This document shows positions 34,204 to 41,881 of a stretch of DNA of 64,000 nt, piece by piece. The DNA comes from Halorubrum trapanicum (lineage in GTDB: Archaea > Halobacteriota > Halobacteria > Halobacteriales > Haloferacaceae). The notes under the pieces are model-generated. The model made no database searches. It saw only the letters and a list, made by a program, of their open reading frames with translations, and had not been told where the DNA came from. The stretch covers positions 1 through 64,000 of the forward strand of contig NZ_JAGGKE010000010.1 of the NCBI RefSeq assembly GCF_017873555.1, written 5' to 3'. How positions within the stretch are numbered: the stretch's first letter is position 1; every line of letters begins with the position of its first letter. The translations under genes and the position numbers were made by a program.

Positions 34204-34614
34204 TCACAGCGACCGGTCGGCCATCGCGGTGCCCGCGGTGACCCCGGCGTCCTCGTCGACGAACCCCGACCGCACGCACCACCGGCAGTACTGGTAGCCC
34301 GCCCGGTTCTCGGCGCCGCAGTGTCGGCAGACGACGGTCTCACCGTCGGCGTCGAGCGGCGGCGGATCGGGCCGGTCGCCGGTCTCGCCCACCGGATCCG
34401 CGTCCGCGTCGCGGTCGAACGGGACCGTCGACCCGGCACCGGTCGCCTCCCCGTCGCGGTCCGCGTCCGACGACCGGGTCGCGACCGAGCCGAACAGCTC
34501 CGCGGGGTCGCGGCGCTGTCGGACGAGCAGCCACACCACCGCGAGGTTGATCGCCGCCACGCCGACGAAGATCGCCGCGAGCGGTACGAGCTGATCTCCC
34601 GTCATACGTGTCAT
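34204..34614 (-). CDS. Membrane-anchored zinc-ribbon protein
   Basis: The 136-residue protein (133 if it starts at the ATG at 34605) has one N-terminal transmembrane helix, LVPLAAIFVGVAAINLAVVW. An acidic, flexible middle of about 60 residues follows, and then a zinc ribbon with CRHCGAENRAGYQYCRWC, a four-cysteine treble of the kind seen in small haloarchaeal zinc-ribbon proteins. No enzymatic motif is present. It may act in protein interaction at the membrane. It is convergent with ubaA. Confidence 0.8.
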   Translation of the reverse strand: MTRMTGDQLVPLAAIFVGVAAINLAVVWLLVRQRRDPAELFGSVATRSSDADRDGEATGAGSTVPFDRDADADPVGETGDRPDPPPLDADGETVVCRHCGAENRAGYQYCRWCVRSGFVDEDAGVTAGTAMADRSL

Positions 34615-34731
34615 GTTACCATTCCAAAGTCTTGTGTCTAACGGTGGTTCCGCTCCGTTCGCTCCGGCGGGACCGATTCGGCACGCTCGCTCCAGAGTAC
34701 TCTTGAGGCCGCCGGGCGAAGGCGCATCCGC

Positions 34732-35112
34732 ATGAAAGAGACCATCCACACGGACGACGCCCCGGCGGCGGTGGGCGCGTACAGCCAGGCGACGACCGAC
34801 GGCGACCTCGTGTTCACGGCCGGGCAGATCCCGCTGACCCGCGACGGCGACCTGCTTGACGACGCGCCGATCGCGGTCCAGACCGAGCAGGCGCTCGACA
34901 ACCTCCTCGCGGTGTTGGAGGAGGGGGGCGCGTCGGCCGAGGACGTGCTCAAGACGACGGTGTTCATGGCCGACATCGACGACTTCGACGAGATGAACGA
35001 GACGTACGCCGACTACTTCGACGAGTCGCCGCCGGCCCGCTCCGCGGTCGAGGCGGGCGCGCTCCCGAAGGGCGCCGGCGTCGAGATCGAGGCGGTCGCC
35101 GTCGTCGAGTAG
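34732..35112 (+). CDS. ridA: RidA family reactive enamine/imine deaminase
   Basis: The 126-residue protein has the RidA/YjgF fold: DAPAAVGAYSQATTDGDLVF near residue 8, TAGQIPLTRDG, and the catalytic arginine in PPARSAVEAGALPKGAGVEI near 105-110. RidA hydrolyses 2-aminoacrylate and related imines released by PLP enzymes such as threonine dehydratase, whose gene lies at 50597. The next gene starts directly after its stop codon. Confidence 0.93.
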   Translation: MKETIHTDDAPAAVGAYSQATTDGDLVFTAGQIPLTRDGDLLDDAPIAVQTEQALDNLLAVLEEGGASAEDVLKTTVFMADIDDFDEMNETYADYFDESPPARSAVEAGALPKGAGVEIEAVAVVE

Positions 35113-35373
35113 ATGGCGGACGGCGGGGCGGACTCGGCGGAGGCGCCCGGTGCCCCGGCTACCCCCCGCGCCAGAGCGCGGTCCGCGGCGCTGTGGGGGA
35201 TCGTCGGCGGGTTCGCCTTCCTCGCGCTCGCGCAGGGGTACCGGCTCCTCGGTCCCGGATCGCTCCCGGTCGGTCTCGGGGGAGTGGCGCTCGTCGCGCT
35301 CGCGGTGGCGGCCGCGTCGGCCGGTATCACCTACCTCGCCGAGGCGCGACTCCGGGCGAAAAGAAGGACTTAA
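35113..35373 (+). CDS. Small two-helix membrane protein
   Basis: The 86-residue protein starts with the ATG that touches the ridA stop codon, so it is almost certainly co-transcribed. It has an Ala/Pro-rich start, a transmembrane helix ALWGIVGGFAFLALAQGYRL, a second helix LGGVALVALAVAAASAGITY and a basic end RLRAKRRT. No family or function is evident beyond conservation-like features. The C-terminal bases overlap the presumed promoter of the tRNA-Ser gene, where CTTAAC spans the stop. Confidence 0.72.
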   Translation: MADGGADSAEAPGAPATPRARARSAALWGIVGGFAFLALAQGYRLLGPGSLPVGLGGVALVALAVAAASAGITYLAEARLRAKRRT

Positions 35374-35400
35374 CAGTCGCACCGGATTATCTCCGCGTGA

Positions 35401-35482
35401 GCCAGGATGGCCGAGTGGTAAGGCGCACGCCTGGAAAGCGTGTTCCCATCCGGGATCGGGGGTTCAAATCCCTCTCCTGGCG
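35401..35482 (+). tRNA. tRNA-Ser (anticodon GGA)
   Basis: The acceptor arms GCCAGGA and TCCTGGC pair perfectly, with discriminator G at 35482. The anticodon stem CACGC/GCGTG encloses CTGGAAA, giving anticodon GGA (serine UCC/UCU). A long variable arm (TTCCCATCCGGGATC) makes it a class II tRNA, as expected for serine. The T arm is GGGGGTTCAAATCCCTC. CCA is not encoded. Its 3' end is duplicated several times immediately downstream. Confidence 0.96.
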
Positions 35483-35825
35483 CTTCGCTGTCGCAAAACG
35501 AGCGAGGAGCGACAGCGACGAGCGAGTCCGGCGTCGACGAACCGAGACTGAGGGATTTGAACCAGGGAGTGGAGCGAGCGAGGCGAGCGGAACGACTGAG
35601 GTTCAAATCCCTCTCCTGGCGCTTCGCTGTCGCAAAACGAGCGAGGAGCGACAGCGACGAGCGAGTACCGCGACAGCGAAGCGCGGACGGATTTGAACCC
35701 TATCAGTCGCGCGCAGCGAGCGAAGCGAGCGAGCACGTCTGATTTCGGTTCAAATCCCTCTCCTGGCGTTTTCGACGAACAACACGGCGAGCGGAACCAC
35801 TGTAATTCAAATCTCTTTGTCGGCA
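35460..35825 (+). repeat. Tandem array of duplicated tRNA-Ser 3' ends
   Basis: The final 22 bases of the tRNA-Ser gene (GGTTCAAATCCCTCTCCTGG plus CG, 35461-35482 in the gene) recur exactly at 35600-35621 and 35747-35768, with a degraded copy near 35805-35825. After the first two, the same 45-base segment follows (35483-35527 and 35622-35666), with CGCTGTCGC/GCGACAGCG arms. Before each downstream copy lies an inverted piece, AGGGATTTGAACC at 35551-35563 and GGATTTGAACCC at 35689-35700, so each unit can fold into a long hairpin. The period is about 140-147 bases. No gene is present. Confidence 0.85.
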
Positions 35826-35830
35826 CTTGC

Positions 35831-36142
35831 GGATTGACGGCGAACACCTCCAAAGCCCCAGCCGCGAGGCGGCCGCACGTTCGCTGCGGTCCTCGGTCGC
35901 TCGCTGCGCTCGCTTCCTGCGGTCCTTGCGTCACCTGCGGCCGCCTCGCGGCTGCCCCTTTGAGTCCCGCCCACCGCAACCGCCCAGCACCTCACGCCTC
36001 CCCACCCTCGTCGGTCGCCGTCGCTTCGCTCGGCGACCGACTCCAGCGAGGGACCGAAGGTCCCTCTGGCAGCCGGCGCTACGCGCCGGCGACCTCGCGC
36101 GTGCCGCTCGGCCGCAGAGCGGCCGAGCAGGCACGCGCCACC
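35831..36142 (-). repeat. Dispersed structured repeat, copy 3 (inverted)
   Basis: In reverse orientation this copy carries all shared blocks. It starts at GGTGGCGCGTGCC (36142 leftward). Helix P1 holds an inner stem GCTCGGCCGC/GCGGCCGAGC. Next come two hairpins that in copy 2 lie inside P1: GCCGGCGC/GCGCCGGC and AGGGACC/GGTCCCT. Helix P2 is GTCGGTCGCCG/CGGCGACCGAC, and the helix P3 arms are at 35860-35876 and 35937-35953 (17 of 17 bases). It abuts the tRNA-Ser 3'-end array. Swapping of whole hairpins between positions distinguishes it from copy 2. Confidence 0.83.
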
Positions 36143-36210
36143 TCGTTAAGTCCTGACGACGCGTCCCCACACCGACACAAGATTCATATGTGTGGGTATT
36201 GTTGACACGG

Positions 36211-36384
36211 ATGACGATGCCAGACACGAAATCGGGCCGCGAGCGGAAAGGGAGGAACAAGCGCCGCCAACTCGAGAACCACCTCGCACGGCGCGAACTC
36301 GATGCGGACGACGAACCGCCGGAACCGTACCGCGAGGCCACAGACGCGGAGTTCCTCGCCGAGTCCGACGACGCGGCCCGGTGA
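36211..36384 (+). CDS. Small basic/acidic conserved protein
   Basis: The 57-residue protein MTMPDTKSGRERKGRNKRRQ onward has a very basic first half and an acidic second half (RRELDADDEPPEPYREATDA). This charge split resembles other small haloarchaeal proteins of unknown function. ATG 36211 or ATG 36217 could be the start. CATATG with flanking A/T at about 36184-36190 lies about 25 bases upstream and is a likely TATA region, which supports expression. It precedes topA by about 100 bases. Confidence 0.6.
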   Translation: MTMPDTKSGRERKGRNKRRQLENHLARRELDADDEPPEPYREATDAEFLAESDDAAR

Positions 36385-36490
36385 CCGGTCGCGCTCGGAG
36401 CGCCCCTTTTCGGTACCCGTTCGACCCGTCGCCTGCCGGTAATCTCGCGTCGCGAAAGCTTTAGACCCGGGAGCGGCGTATCTCGGCGCA

Positions 36491-39127
36491 ATGAGTCGGG
36501 GTCCCGAGCTGATCATCACGGAGAAGGACAACGCGGCGCGGCGCATCGCCGACATCCTGAGCGGCGAGTCCGCGACCGCGGAGCGGATGAACGACGTCAA
36601 CGTCTACGAGTGGGGCGGCAAGCGGTGTATCGGCCTCTCCGGCCACGTCGTCGGCGTCGACTTCCCCGCCGAGTACAACGACTGGCGCGACGTCGAGCCG
36701 GTCGAGCTGATCGACGCGCCCGTCACCAAGACGCCGACGCAGGAAGGGATCGTCGCCGCGCTCCGGCGGCTCGCCCGCAACGCGTCCCGCGTCGTCATCG
36801 CGACCGACTACGACCGCGAGGGCGAACTGATCGGGAAGGAGGCGTACGAGCTGGTGCGCGAGGTCAACGAGGACGTCCCCGTCGACCGCGTGCGCTTCTC
36901 CTCGATCACCGAAAACGAGGTGCAGGAGGCGTTCGCGAACCCCGACGACCTCGACTTCGAGCTGGCGGCCGCGGGGGAAGCGCGCCAGACTATCGACCTC
37001 ACGTGGGGCGCGGCGCTCACGCGGTTCCTCTCCTTATCCGCGCGCCAGCTCGGCGACGACTTCATCTCCGTCGGCCGGGTCCAGGGCCCGACGCTCAAGC
37101 TCATCGTCGACCGCGAGCGCGAGATCCAGGCGTTCGACCCCGAGTCCTACTGGGAGCTAACCGGCGAGCTGGCGAAGTCCGGCGGCGACCCCTTCGAGGC
37201 GCGCTACTTCTACCTGAACGACGAGGGCAACGAGCGCGAGCGCGTCTGGGACGAGGCGGTCGCGGAGACGCTCACCGAGGCGCTCGACGCGGCCGAGGGG
37301 GCCACCGTCGACGACGTGACGCGACGGACCCAGACCGACGACCCGCCGACGCCGTTCAACACCACCGCGTTCATCCGCGCGGCGGGGTCGCTCGGCCACT
37401 CCGCGCAGCGCGCCATGTCGCTCGCGGAGGACCTGTACACCGCCGGCTACGTCACCTACCCGCGGACCGACAACACGGTGTACCCGGACGACTTGGAGCC
37501 GGAGGAGCTGATCGCCGACCTCGCCGAGTCGCCGACGTTCGGCGAGGACGCCGCGAGCCTGCTCGACGAGGACCGCGAGGTCGAGCCGACCGAGGGCGAC
37601 GAGGAGACGACGGACCACCCGCCGATCCACCCGACCGGCGAGCTCCCCGCCGGCGACGACCTCTCCGACGACGAGTGGAAGGTGTACGAGCTTATCGTCC
37701 GCCGCTTCCTCGCCACCTGCGCCGACCCGGCCACCTGGGAGCGCCTGCGCGTGGTCGCGCTCGCGAACGGCGACGCGACGCCGATCGCCGCGGGCGCCGA
37801 CGGACTCGCCGCCCTCCGGAATCCGGACGACGCGGCGAAGCCCGCCGACCTCGTCGCGGACGGCGGCCTGCGGCTGAAGGCCAACGGCAAGCGGCTGCTG
37901 GAGGCCGGCTACCACGAGGTGTACCCGTACCGCTCCAGCGACGAGCGGATCGTCCCCGACGTCGAGGTCGGCGAGACGCTGTCGCTGTCGGACCGCGCCA
38001 CCGAGGCCAAGGAGACCCAGCCCCCCCGCCGCTACGGCCAGTCGCGGCTCATCGAGGAGATGGAGAAGCGCCAGCTGGGGACGAAGGCGACCCGCCACCG
38101 CACGATCGAGAAGCTGTACGACCGCAACTACGTCGAGAGCGACCCGCCGCGACCGACGCGGCTCGCGGAGGCGGTCGTCGAGGCCGCCGAGGAGTTCGCC
38201 GACCGGATCGTGAGCGAGGAGATGACCGCGCAGCTCGAACAGGACATGGCGGCCATCGCGGCCGGCGAGAAGGAGTACGAGGACGTGACCGAGGCCTCCC
38301 GCGAACTGCTCTCGCGCGTGTTCGACGACCTCACGGAGTCGCGCGAGGCGGTCGGCGACCACCTCCAGAACTCGCTGAAGGCGGACAAGACGCTCGGTCC
38401 GTGCCCGGAGTGCGGCTCGGACCTCCTCGTCCGGAAGTCGCGACAGGGGTCGTACTTCGTCGGCTGCGACGGGTATCCCGACTGCGAGTACACCCTGCCG
38501 CTCCCCTCGACCGGGAAGCCGCTCATCCTCGACGAGACCTGCGAGGACCACGGGCTCCGCCACGTGAAGATGCTCGCCGGCCGGAAGACGTTCGTCCACG
38601 GCTGCCCGCAGTGTAAGGCGGACGAGGCCGACGAGCAGGAGGACGAGGTGATCGGCGTCTGTCCGGAATGCGGAGAGGGCGCGGCTTCGCCGCGCGACGG
38701 AAGCGGTGAAACCGCCGACCACGGCGGGGAGCTGGCGATCAAGCGGCTCCGCTCCGGCTCCCGGCTCGTCGGCTGTACGCGCTACCCCGACTGCGACTAC
38801 TCGCTGCCGCTCCCCCGCCGCGGCGAGATCGAGATCACCGACGAGACCTGCGAGGAACACGACCTCCCGCACCTCCGGGTCCACTCCGGCGACGACCCGT
38901 GGGAGCTGGGCTGTCCGATCTGTAACTACCGCGAGTTCACGGCCCGGCAGGAGGGGTCTGAGCTTCAGGCGGTCGAGGGGATCGGCGAGAAGACCGCCGC
39001 GAAGCTGAAGGACGCGGGCGTCGACGGCGTCGACGAGCTCAAGTCGGCCGACCCGGACGACCTCGCCGCCGACGTCGACGGCGTCGGCGCCGACACGGTC
39101 CGCGACTGGCAGGCGAAGGCGGACTGA
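36491..39127 (+). CDS. topA: DNA topoisomerase I (type IA)
   Basis: The 878-residue enzyme relaxes negatively supercoiled DNA by single-strand passage. The Toprim domain opens ELIITEKDNAARRIADIL and contains IATDYDREGELIGKEAYEL near residue 105. The catalytic tyrosine is in AGYVTYPRTDNTVYP (about 320). EMTAQLEQDMAAIAAGE marks the end of the core. Three C-terminal four-cysteine zinc elements follow (CPECGSDLL..., CPQC...CPEC, CEEH...CPIC), then a helix-hairpin-helix, AVEGIGEKTAAKLKDAGVDG, near 835. The final part is an archaeal-type DNA-binding extension. The start ATG at 36491 matches the family N terminus. Confidence 0.96.
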   Translation: MSRGPELIITEKDNAARRIADILSGESATAERMNDVNVYEWGGKRCIGLSGHVVGVDFPAEYNDWRDVEPVELIDAPVTKTPTQEGIVAALRRLARNASRVVIATDYDREGELIGKEAYELVREVNEDVPVDRVRFSSITENEVQEAFANPDDLDFELAAAGEARQTIDLTWGAALTRFLSLSARQLGDDFISVGRVQGPTLKLIVDREREIQAFDPESYWELTGELAKSGGDPFEARYFYLNDEGNERERVWDEAVAETLTEALDAAEGATVDDVTRRTQTDDPPTPFNTTAFIRAAGSLGHSAQRAMSLAEDLYTAGYVTYPRTDNTVYPDDLEPEELIADLAESPTFGEDAASLLDEDREVEPTEGDEETTDHPPIHPTGELPAGDDLSDDEWKVYELIVRRFLATCADPATWERLRVVALANGDATPIAAGADGLAALRNPDDAAKPADLVADGGLRLKANGKRLLEAGYHEVYPYRSSDERIVPDVEVGETLSLSDRATEAKETQPPRRYGQSRLIEEMEKRQLGTKATRHRTIEKLYDRNYVESDPPRPTRLAEAVVEAAEEFADRIVSEEMTAQLEQDMAAIAAGEKEYEDVTEASRELLSRVFDDLTESREAVGDHLQNSLKADKTLGPCPECGSDLLVRKSRQGSYFVGCDGYPDCEYTLPLPSTGKPLILDETCEDHGLRHVKMLAGRKTFVHGCPQCKADEADEQEDEVIGVCPECGEGAASPRDGSGETADHGGELAIKRLRSGSRLVGCTRYPDCDYSLPLPRRGEIEITDETCEEHDLPHLRVHSGDDPWELGCPICNYREFTARQEGSELQAVEGIGEKTAAKLKDAGVDGVDELKSADPDDLAADVDGVGADTVRDWQAKAD

Positions 39128-39164
39128 CGGCCCCCGGTCGTCTCCTCCCGCGGTCGGTGCGACC

Positions 39165-39180
39165 CATAAAACCATAAACA
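39165..39180 (+). promoter_or_regulatory. A/T-rich promoter of the histidine kinase gene
   Basis: CCATAAAACCATAAAC is a doubled TATA-like box in a GC-rich spacer. It lies 32-47 bases upstream of the kinase ATG at 39212, consistent with a very short leader. The assignment is by position and composition. Confidence 0.5.
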
Positions 39181-39211
39181 CATATGGACGGAGTGTCTCG
39201 ATTGCCGACAG

Positions 39212-40753
39212 ATGGGGGACCGCGACGCGGATCCGCCGACCGACGATCGGCCGTCGTCGAGCGGCACCGCCGACGCGACCGGGATCCTTCGCGCGTTCGT
39301 CGAGGCGGTGCCGACCGCGGCGCTCGTCTGTGACCCCGACACGCTGGCGATCCGCGCCGCGAACGATCCCGCCGCCGACCTCCTCGGCTACGACCGCGGC
39401 ACGCTGACGCTGATGGGTCTCCCGAACGTCGGCGAGACCGACGTCACGGTCGACGGCGAGCCGATCGCCGACGTCGCCGCCGCCGCGGCGCCGGCCACCG
39501 ATCCCACCGTTTCCGACGGCTCCGCCTCTCGGACCGCGCGGTTCGAGTGGGAGGTCCGGCTCGGCGACCCGGGACTGCGAGTGGACGCCGCACTCCACGC
39601 GGCGACGATCGCCGGTGACGAGTGGCTCGTCGCCGGGTTCTCGGACGCCACCGCGCGCGTCGCGGCCGAGACCGAGCGCGACGCTGAGCGCCGGCTCGTC
39701 GACGCGCTCGCCGAGACCGTCCCGCTCGCGCTGTTCCGCTGTACCGAGGAGGGGACGCTCTCCCGGTGGAACGACCGGTTGGCGGCCGACTCCGGCTACG
39801 AGTCCGAAGCGCTGTCTGGGACGGCGTTCACATCGCTGTTCGACGACGCCGCCGGCAGCGCCGTCGGCGAGGCGCTCTCCCGGGTGTACCGCGACGGCGA
39901 GGCCGTTACCTGCGAGACGCGCCTGCTCACGCGCTCCGGCGAGCGCGTCCCGTACCGGCTCTCGATGGGTCCGATACTCGACGCCGACCGCGTCGTGGGG
40001 GCGGTCGGCGTCGGCGAGGATCTCACCGAGGCGTCGCTCAGGGAGGAGCGGCTCGCGGTGTTGACGCGCGTGTTGCGTCACAACTTCCGGAACGACCTCA
40101 ACGTGGTCACGGGGTTCACGGGTCGGGCCATCGAAGCGATCGACGACCCGGACCTGACCGCGGAGCTCGAACGGGTCGTCGACACCGCCGAGCGGCTGTT
40201 GCGCCTCGGCGAGACCTCGCGGAAGGTGGAACGCCTGCTCTCCCAGCGCCCGTCGCCGCGGCCGGTGGCGCTCGCGCCCGCGGTCGACGCGGCGCTCGAA
40301 TCGCTCGACCCGGCGGTCCGCGCCCGGGGAGCGATCGGGGTCGACGTCCCCGAGGGGCTCGTCGTCTCCGCGGTCGCGTTCCTCCCCGAGGCGATCACGG
40401 AACTCGTCGACAACGCGGTCCGACACAACGACGCCGACGATCCGCAGGTCCGGATCTCGGCCGCGGAGCTACCCAGCGAGTCGTGGGTCTCGCTCGTCGT
40501 CGCCGACGACGGCCCCGGAATTCCCCCGGCCGAGCGCGCCGTCCTCACCGGCGAGGAGACGCCCCTCGAACACGCCAGCGGGCTCGGTCTCTGGTACGTG
40601 AACTGGATCGTCACCGCCGGCGGCGGGAGCCTCGACATCGCCGAGAGCAAGGCCGGCGGCAGCCGGATCGAACTGTCGCTGCGCGCCGCGGAGGGACAGC
40701 CGCCCGACGACGCGGAGCTTTTCACCCCGGACGACGTCGAGGACGCGACGTAA
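39212..40753 (+). CDS. PAS-domain sensor histidine kinase
   Basis: The 513-residue soluble kinase has two PAS-like domains (about residues 25-150, LVCDPDTLAIRAANDPAADL, and 155-275, ALFRCTEEGTLSRWNDRLAA). A phosphoacceptor helix VLTRVLRHNFRNDLNVVTG follows with the haloarchaeal-type RHNFRND box (about 287-293). The ATPase has N box ELVDNAVRHND (about 395), G1 VADDGPGIP and GLGLWYVNWIV. No transmembrane helix is present, so it senses a cytoplasmic signal. No response regulator is adjacent. Confidence 0.9.
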   Translation: MGDRDADPPTDDRPSSSGTADATGILRAFVEAVPTAALVCDPDTLAIRAANDPAADLLGYDRGTLTLMGLPNVGETDVTVDGEPIADVAAAAAPATDPTVSDGSASRTARFEWEVRLGDPGLRVDAALHAATIAGDEWLVAGFSDATARVAAETERDAERRLVDALAETVPLALFRCTEEGTLSRWNDRLAADSGYESEALSGTAFTSLFDDAAGSAVGEALSRVYRDGEAVTCETRLLTRSGERVPYRLSMGPILDADRVVGAVGVGEDLTEASLREERLAVLTRVLRHNFRNDLNVVTGFTGRAIEAIDDPDLTAELERVVDTAERLLRLGETSRKVERLLSQRPSPRPVALAPAVDAALESLDPAVRARGAIGVDVPEGLVVSAVAFLPEAITELVDNAVRHNDADDPQVRISAAELPSESWVSLVVADDGPGIPPAERAVLTGEETPLEHASGLGLWYVNWIVTAGGGSLDIAESKAGGSRIELSLRAAEGQPPDDAELFTPDDVEDAT

Positions 40754-40773
40754 GTCGGCCGCGGCGCCTCCGA

Positions 40774-41133
40774 TCACTCCACGAGCCGCAGTTCGTCGCC
40801 GACAGCGACCGACTCGGCCGCGCCCGCCGGGAGTTCGACGACTGTGTCGGCGCGGCCGCGACCCAGTCCGACGAACGCCGAAAGCCGCTTTTTCGCCGCC
40901 ACCTCGCCGTCGACGAGCCACACCGCGTCGATCGCGAACGGTACGAAAAGCATGTGGAGCCACTGCGTGTCGGGCTCGTCGAACGGGAACACGAGCGCGT
41001 AGTCGTCCGGGATCGACCGCCGGAACATCAGCCCGCGCGCCTGTTCGAGCGTCGAGCGCGCGACGTCGACGTCGCTCGCGAGGACGGTTTCGGACCCGGA
41101 ATCGGGACGGTGAACGAGTCGCACGCCCGCCAC
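40774..41133 (-). CDS. DUF192 family protein
   Basis: The 119-residue protein has the DUF192 core: ARSTLEQARGLMFRRSIPDD near residue 25-44, then LVFPFDEPDTQWLHMLFVPF and IDAVWLVDGEV. Family members are small beta-rich proteins of unknown function, some exported, but this copy has no signal peptide. The GTG at 41133 gives MAGVRLVHR; a GTG at 41124 would fit better the TATTTATT box at 41147-41154, which lies about 25 bases upstream of it. The stop is convergent with the kinase gene. Confidence 0.85.
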   Translation of the reverse strand: MAGVRLVHRPDSGSETVLASDVDVARSTLEQARGLMFRRSIPDDYALVFPFDEPDTQWLHMLFVPFAIDAVWLVDGEVAAKKRLSAFVGLGRGRADTVVELPAGAAESVAVGDELRLVE

Positions 41134-41239
41134 GTCGCCGCCGCCGAATAAATACTCTCTCGTTCGCTCGGCGTCGCCTCCCGCGGCCGCGCTTCCCGCA
41201 GCCGCGCCTCCCGCGGTCGCGGCGTCCGGGACCGCCGCC

Positions 41240-41494
41240 TTAGCTCGCGTTCCCGTACGTCTCTTCGAGGTACTCGACGATGTCGTCGCTCTCGGGCATC
41301 CCCTCGATCCCGTGTTCCTCGTCGACGAGGACGGGGACGCCGGTCTGTCCGGAGACCTCCTCGACCTCCGTGCGCTCGCCGTGCGAGCGCGGCACCATCA
41401 CCGAGTCGTACTCCAGCTCGAGGTCCGCGAGCTTCGTCTTCACCTTCGCGCAGTACGGACAGCCTTCGAGTTCGTAGAGAGTCAGGTTTGCCAT
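41240..41494 (-). CDS. Glutaredoxin-like protein
   Basis: The 84-residue protein has a thioredoxin fold with the active site EGCPYCAKVKTKL at about residues 9-21, cis-proline in TGVPVLVD (about 53) and MPESDDIVEYLEETYG at the end. It would reduce disulfides; in haloarchaea the usual partner thiol is gamma-glutamylcysteine rather than glutathione. ATG 41494 is chosen, with a GTG one codon upstream possible. It stands alone between spacers. Confidence 0.88.
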   Translation of the reverse strand: MANLTLYELEGCPYCAKVKTKLADLELEYDSVMVPRSHGERTEVEEVSGQTGVPVLVDEEHGIEGMPESDDIVEYLEETYGNAS

Positions 41495-41499
41495 CACCG

Positions 41500-41881
41500 G
41501 CCCGTACGGTCCGGATCGGTAAAGAGGTGCGGCCGCGGATGCGTCCGCCGCGCACGGACGGCGAGCGCGGTCGAGCCGTGCCGCTCCGACCTGGTGGACG
41601 CTCGTCGACCGTCGCGCAAAAACGGGGAAAACGGAGCGTGTGAACGCGGGAATCGTCCGGAAATCGTCGCTACGGCGGTCTACGGAAATCTGTCTCCGAC
41701 AAATTTCCGGCTCGCGGGTCGCTCTCGCTCACGGGACGTCTCGTCCCGTTCGCTTTGGGGTCTTCCGCCGGTCGACCCCATTCACCCCGCTCGCCGTTCG
41801 AGGTTCCTTCGGAACCTCGCTTACATCGACTTCGTCAGGCGGAGCCTGACGCTCTATGGAAATCTGTCTCCGACAGATTTC
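41500..41881. repeat. Hairpin-rich spacer with duplicated palindrome after the thermosome gene
   Basis: No gene is seen. A palindrome, GAAATCTGTC-TCC-GACAGATTTC, at 41857-41880 touches the thermosome stop codon, and a near copy, GGAAATCTGTCTCCGACAAA, lies at about 41684-41703. Between them are other perfect hairpins: ACGGGACGTCTCGTCCCGT, CGAGGTTCC-TTC-GGAACCTCG and GTCAGGCGGAGCCTGAC. The element nearest the stop may stabilise or end the thermosome mRNA. The rest of the spacer (41500-41680) is GC-rich without clear signals. Confidence 0.7.

Noticed and set aside
35460-35825. CRISPR-like regular repeats after tRNA-Ser
   Set aside because: Units are about 140 bp, the repeated part is the tRNA 3' end, and spacers are partly identical; no cas genes are present.
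37157-40426. 1089-codon minus-strand frame across topA and the histidine kinase
   Set aside because: It spans two unrelated, confidently assigned plus-strand genes, has no recognisable domain and is explained by GC bias.
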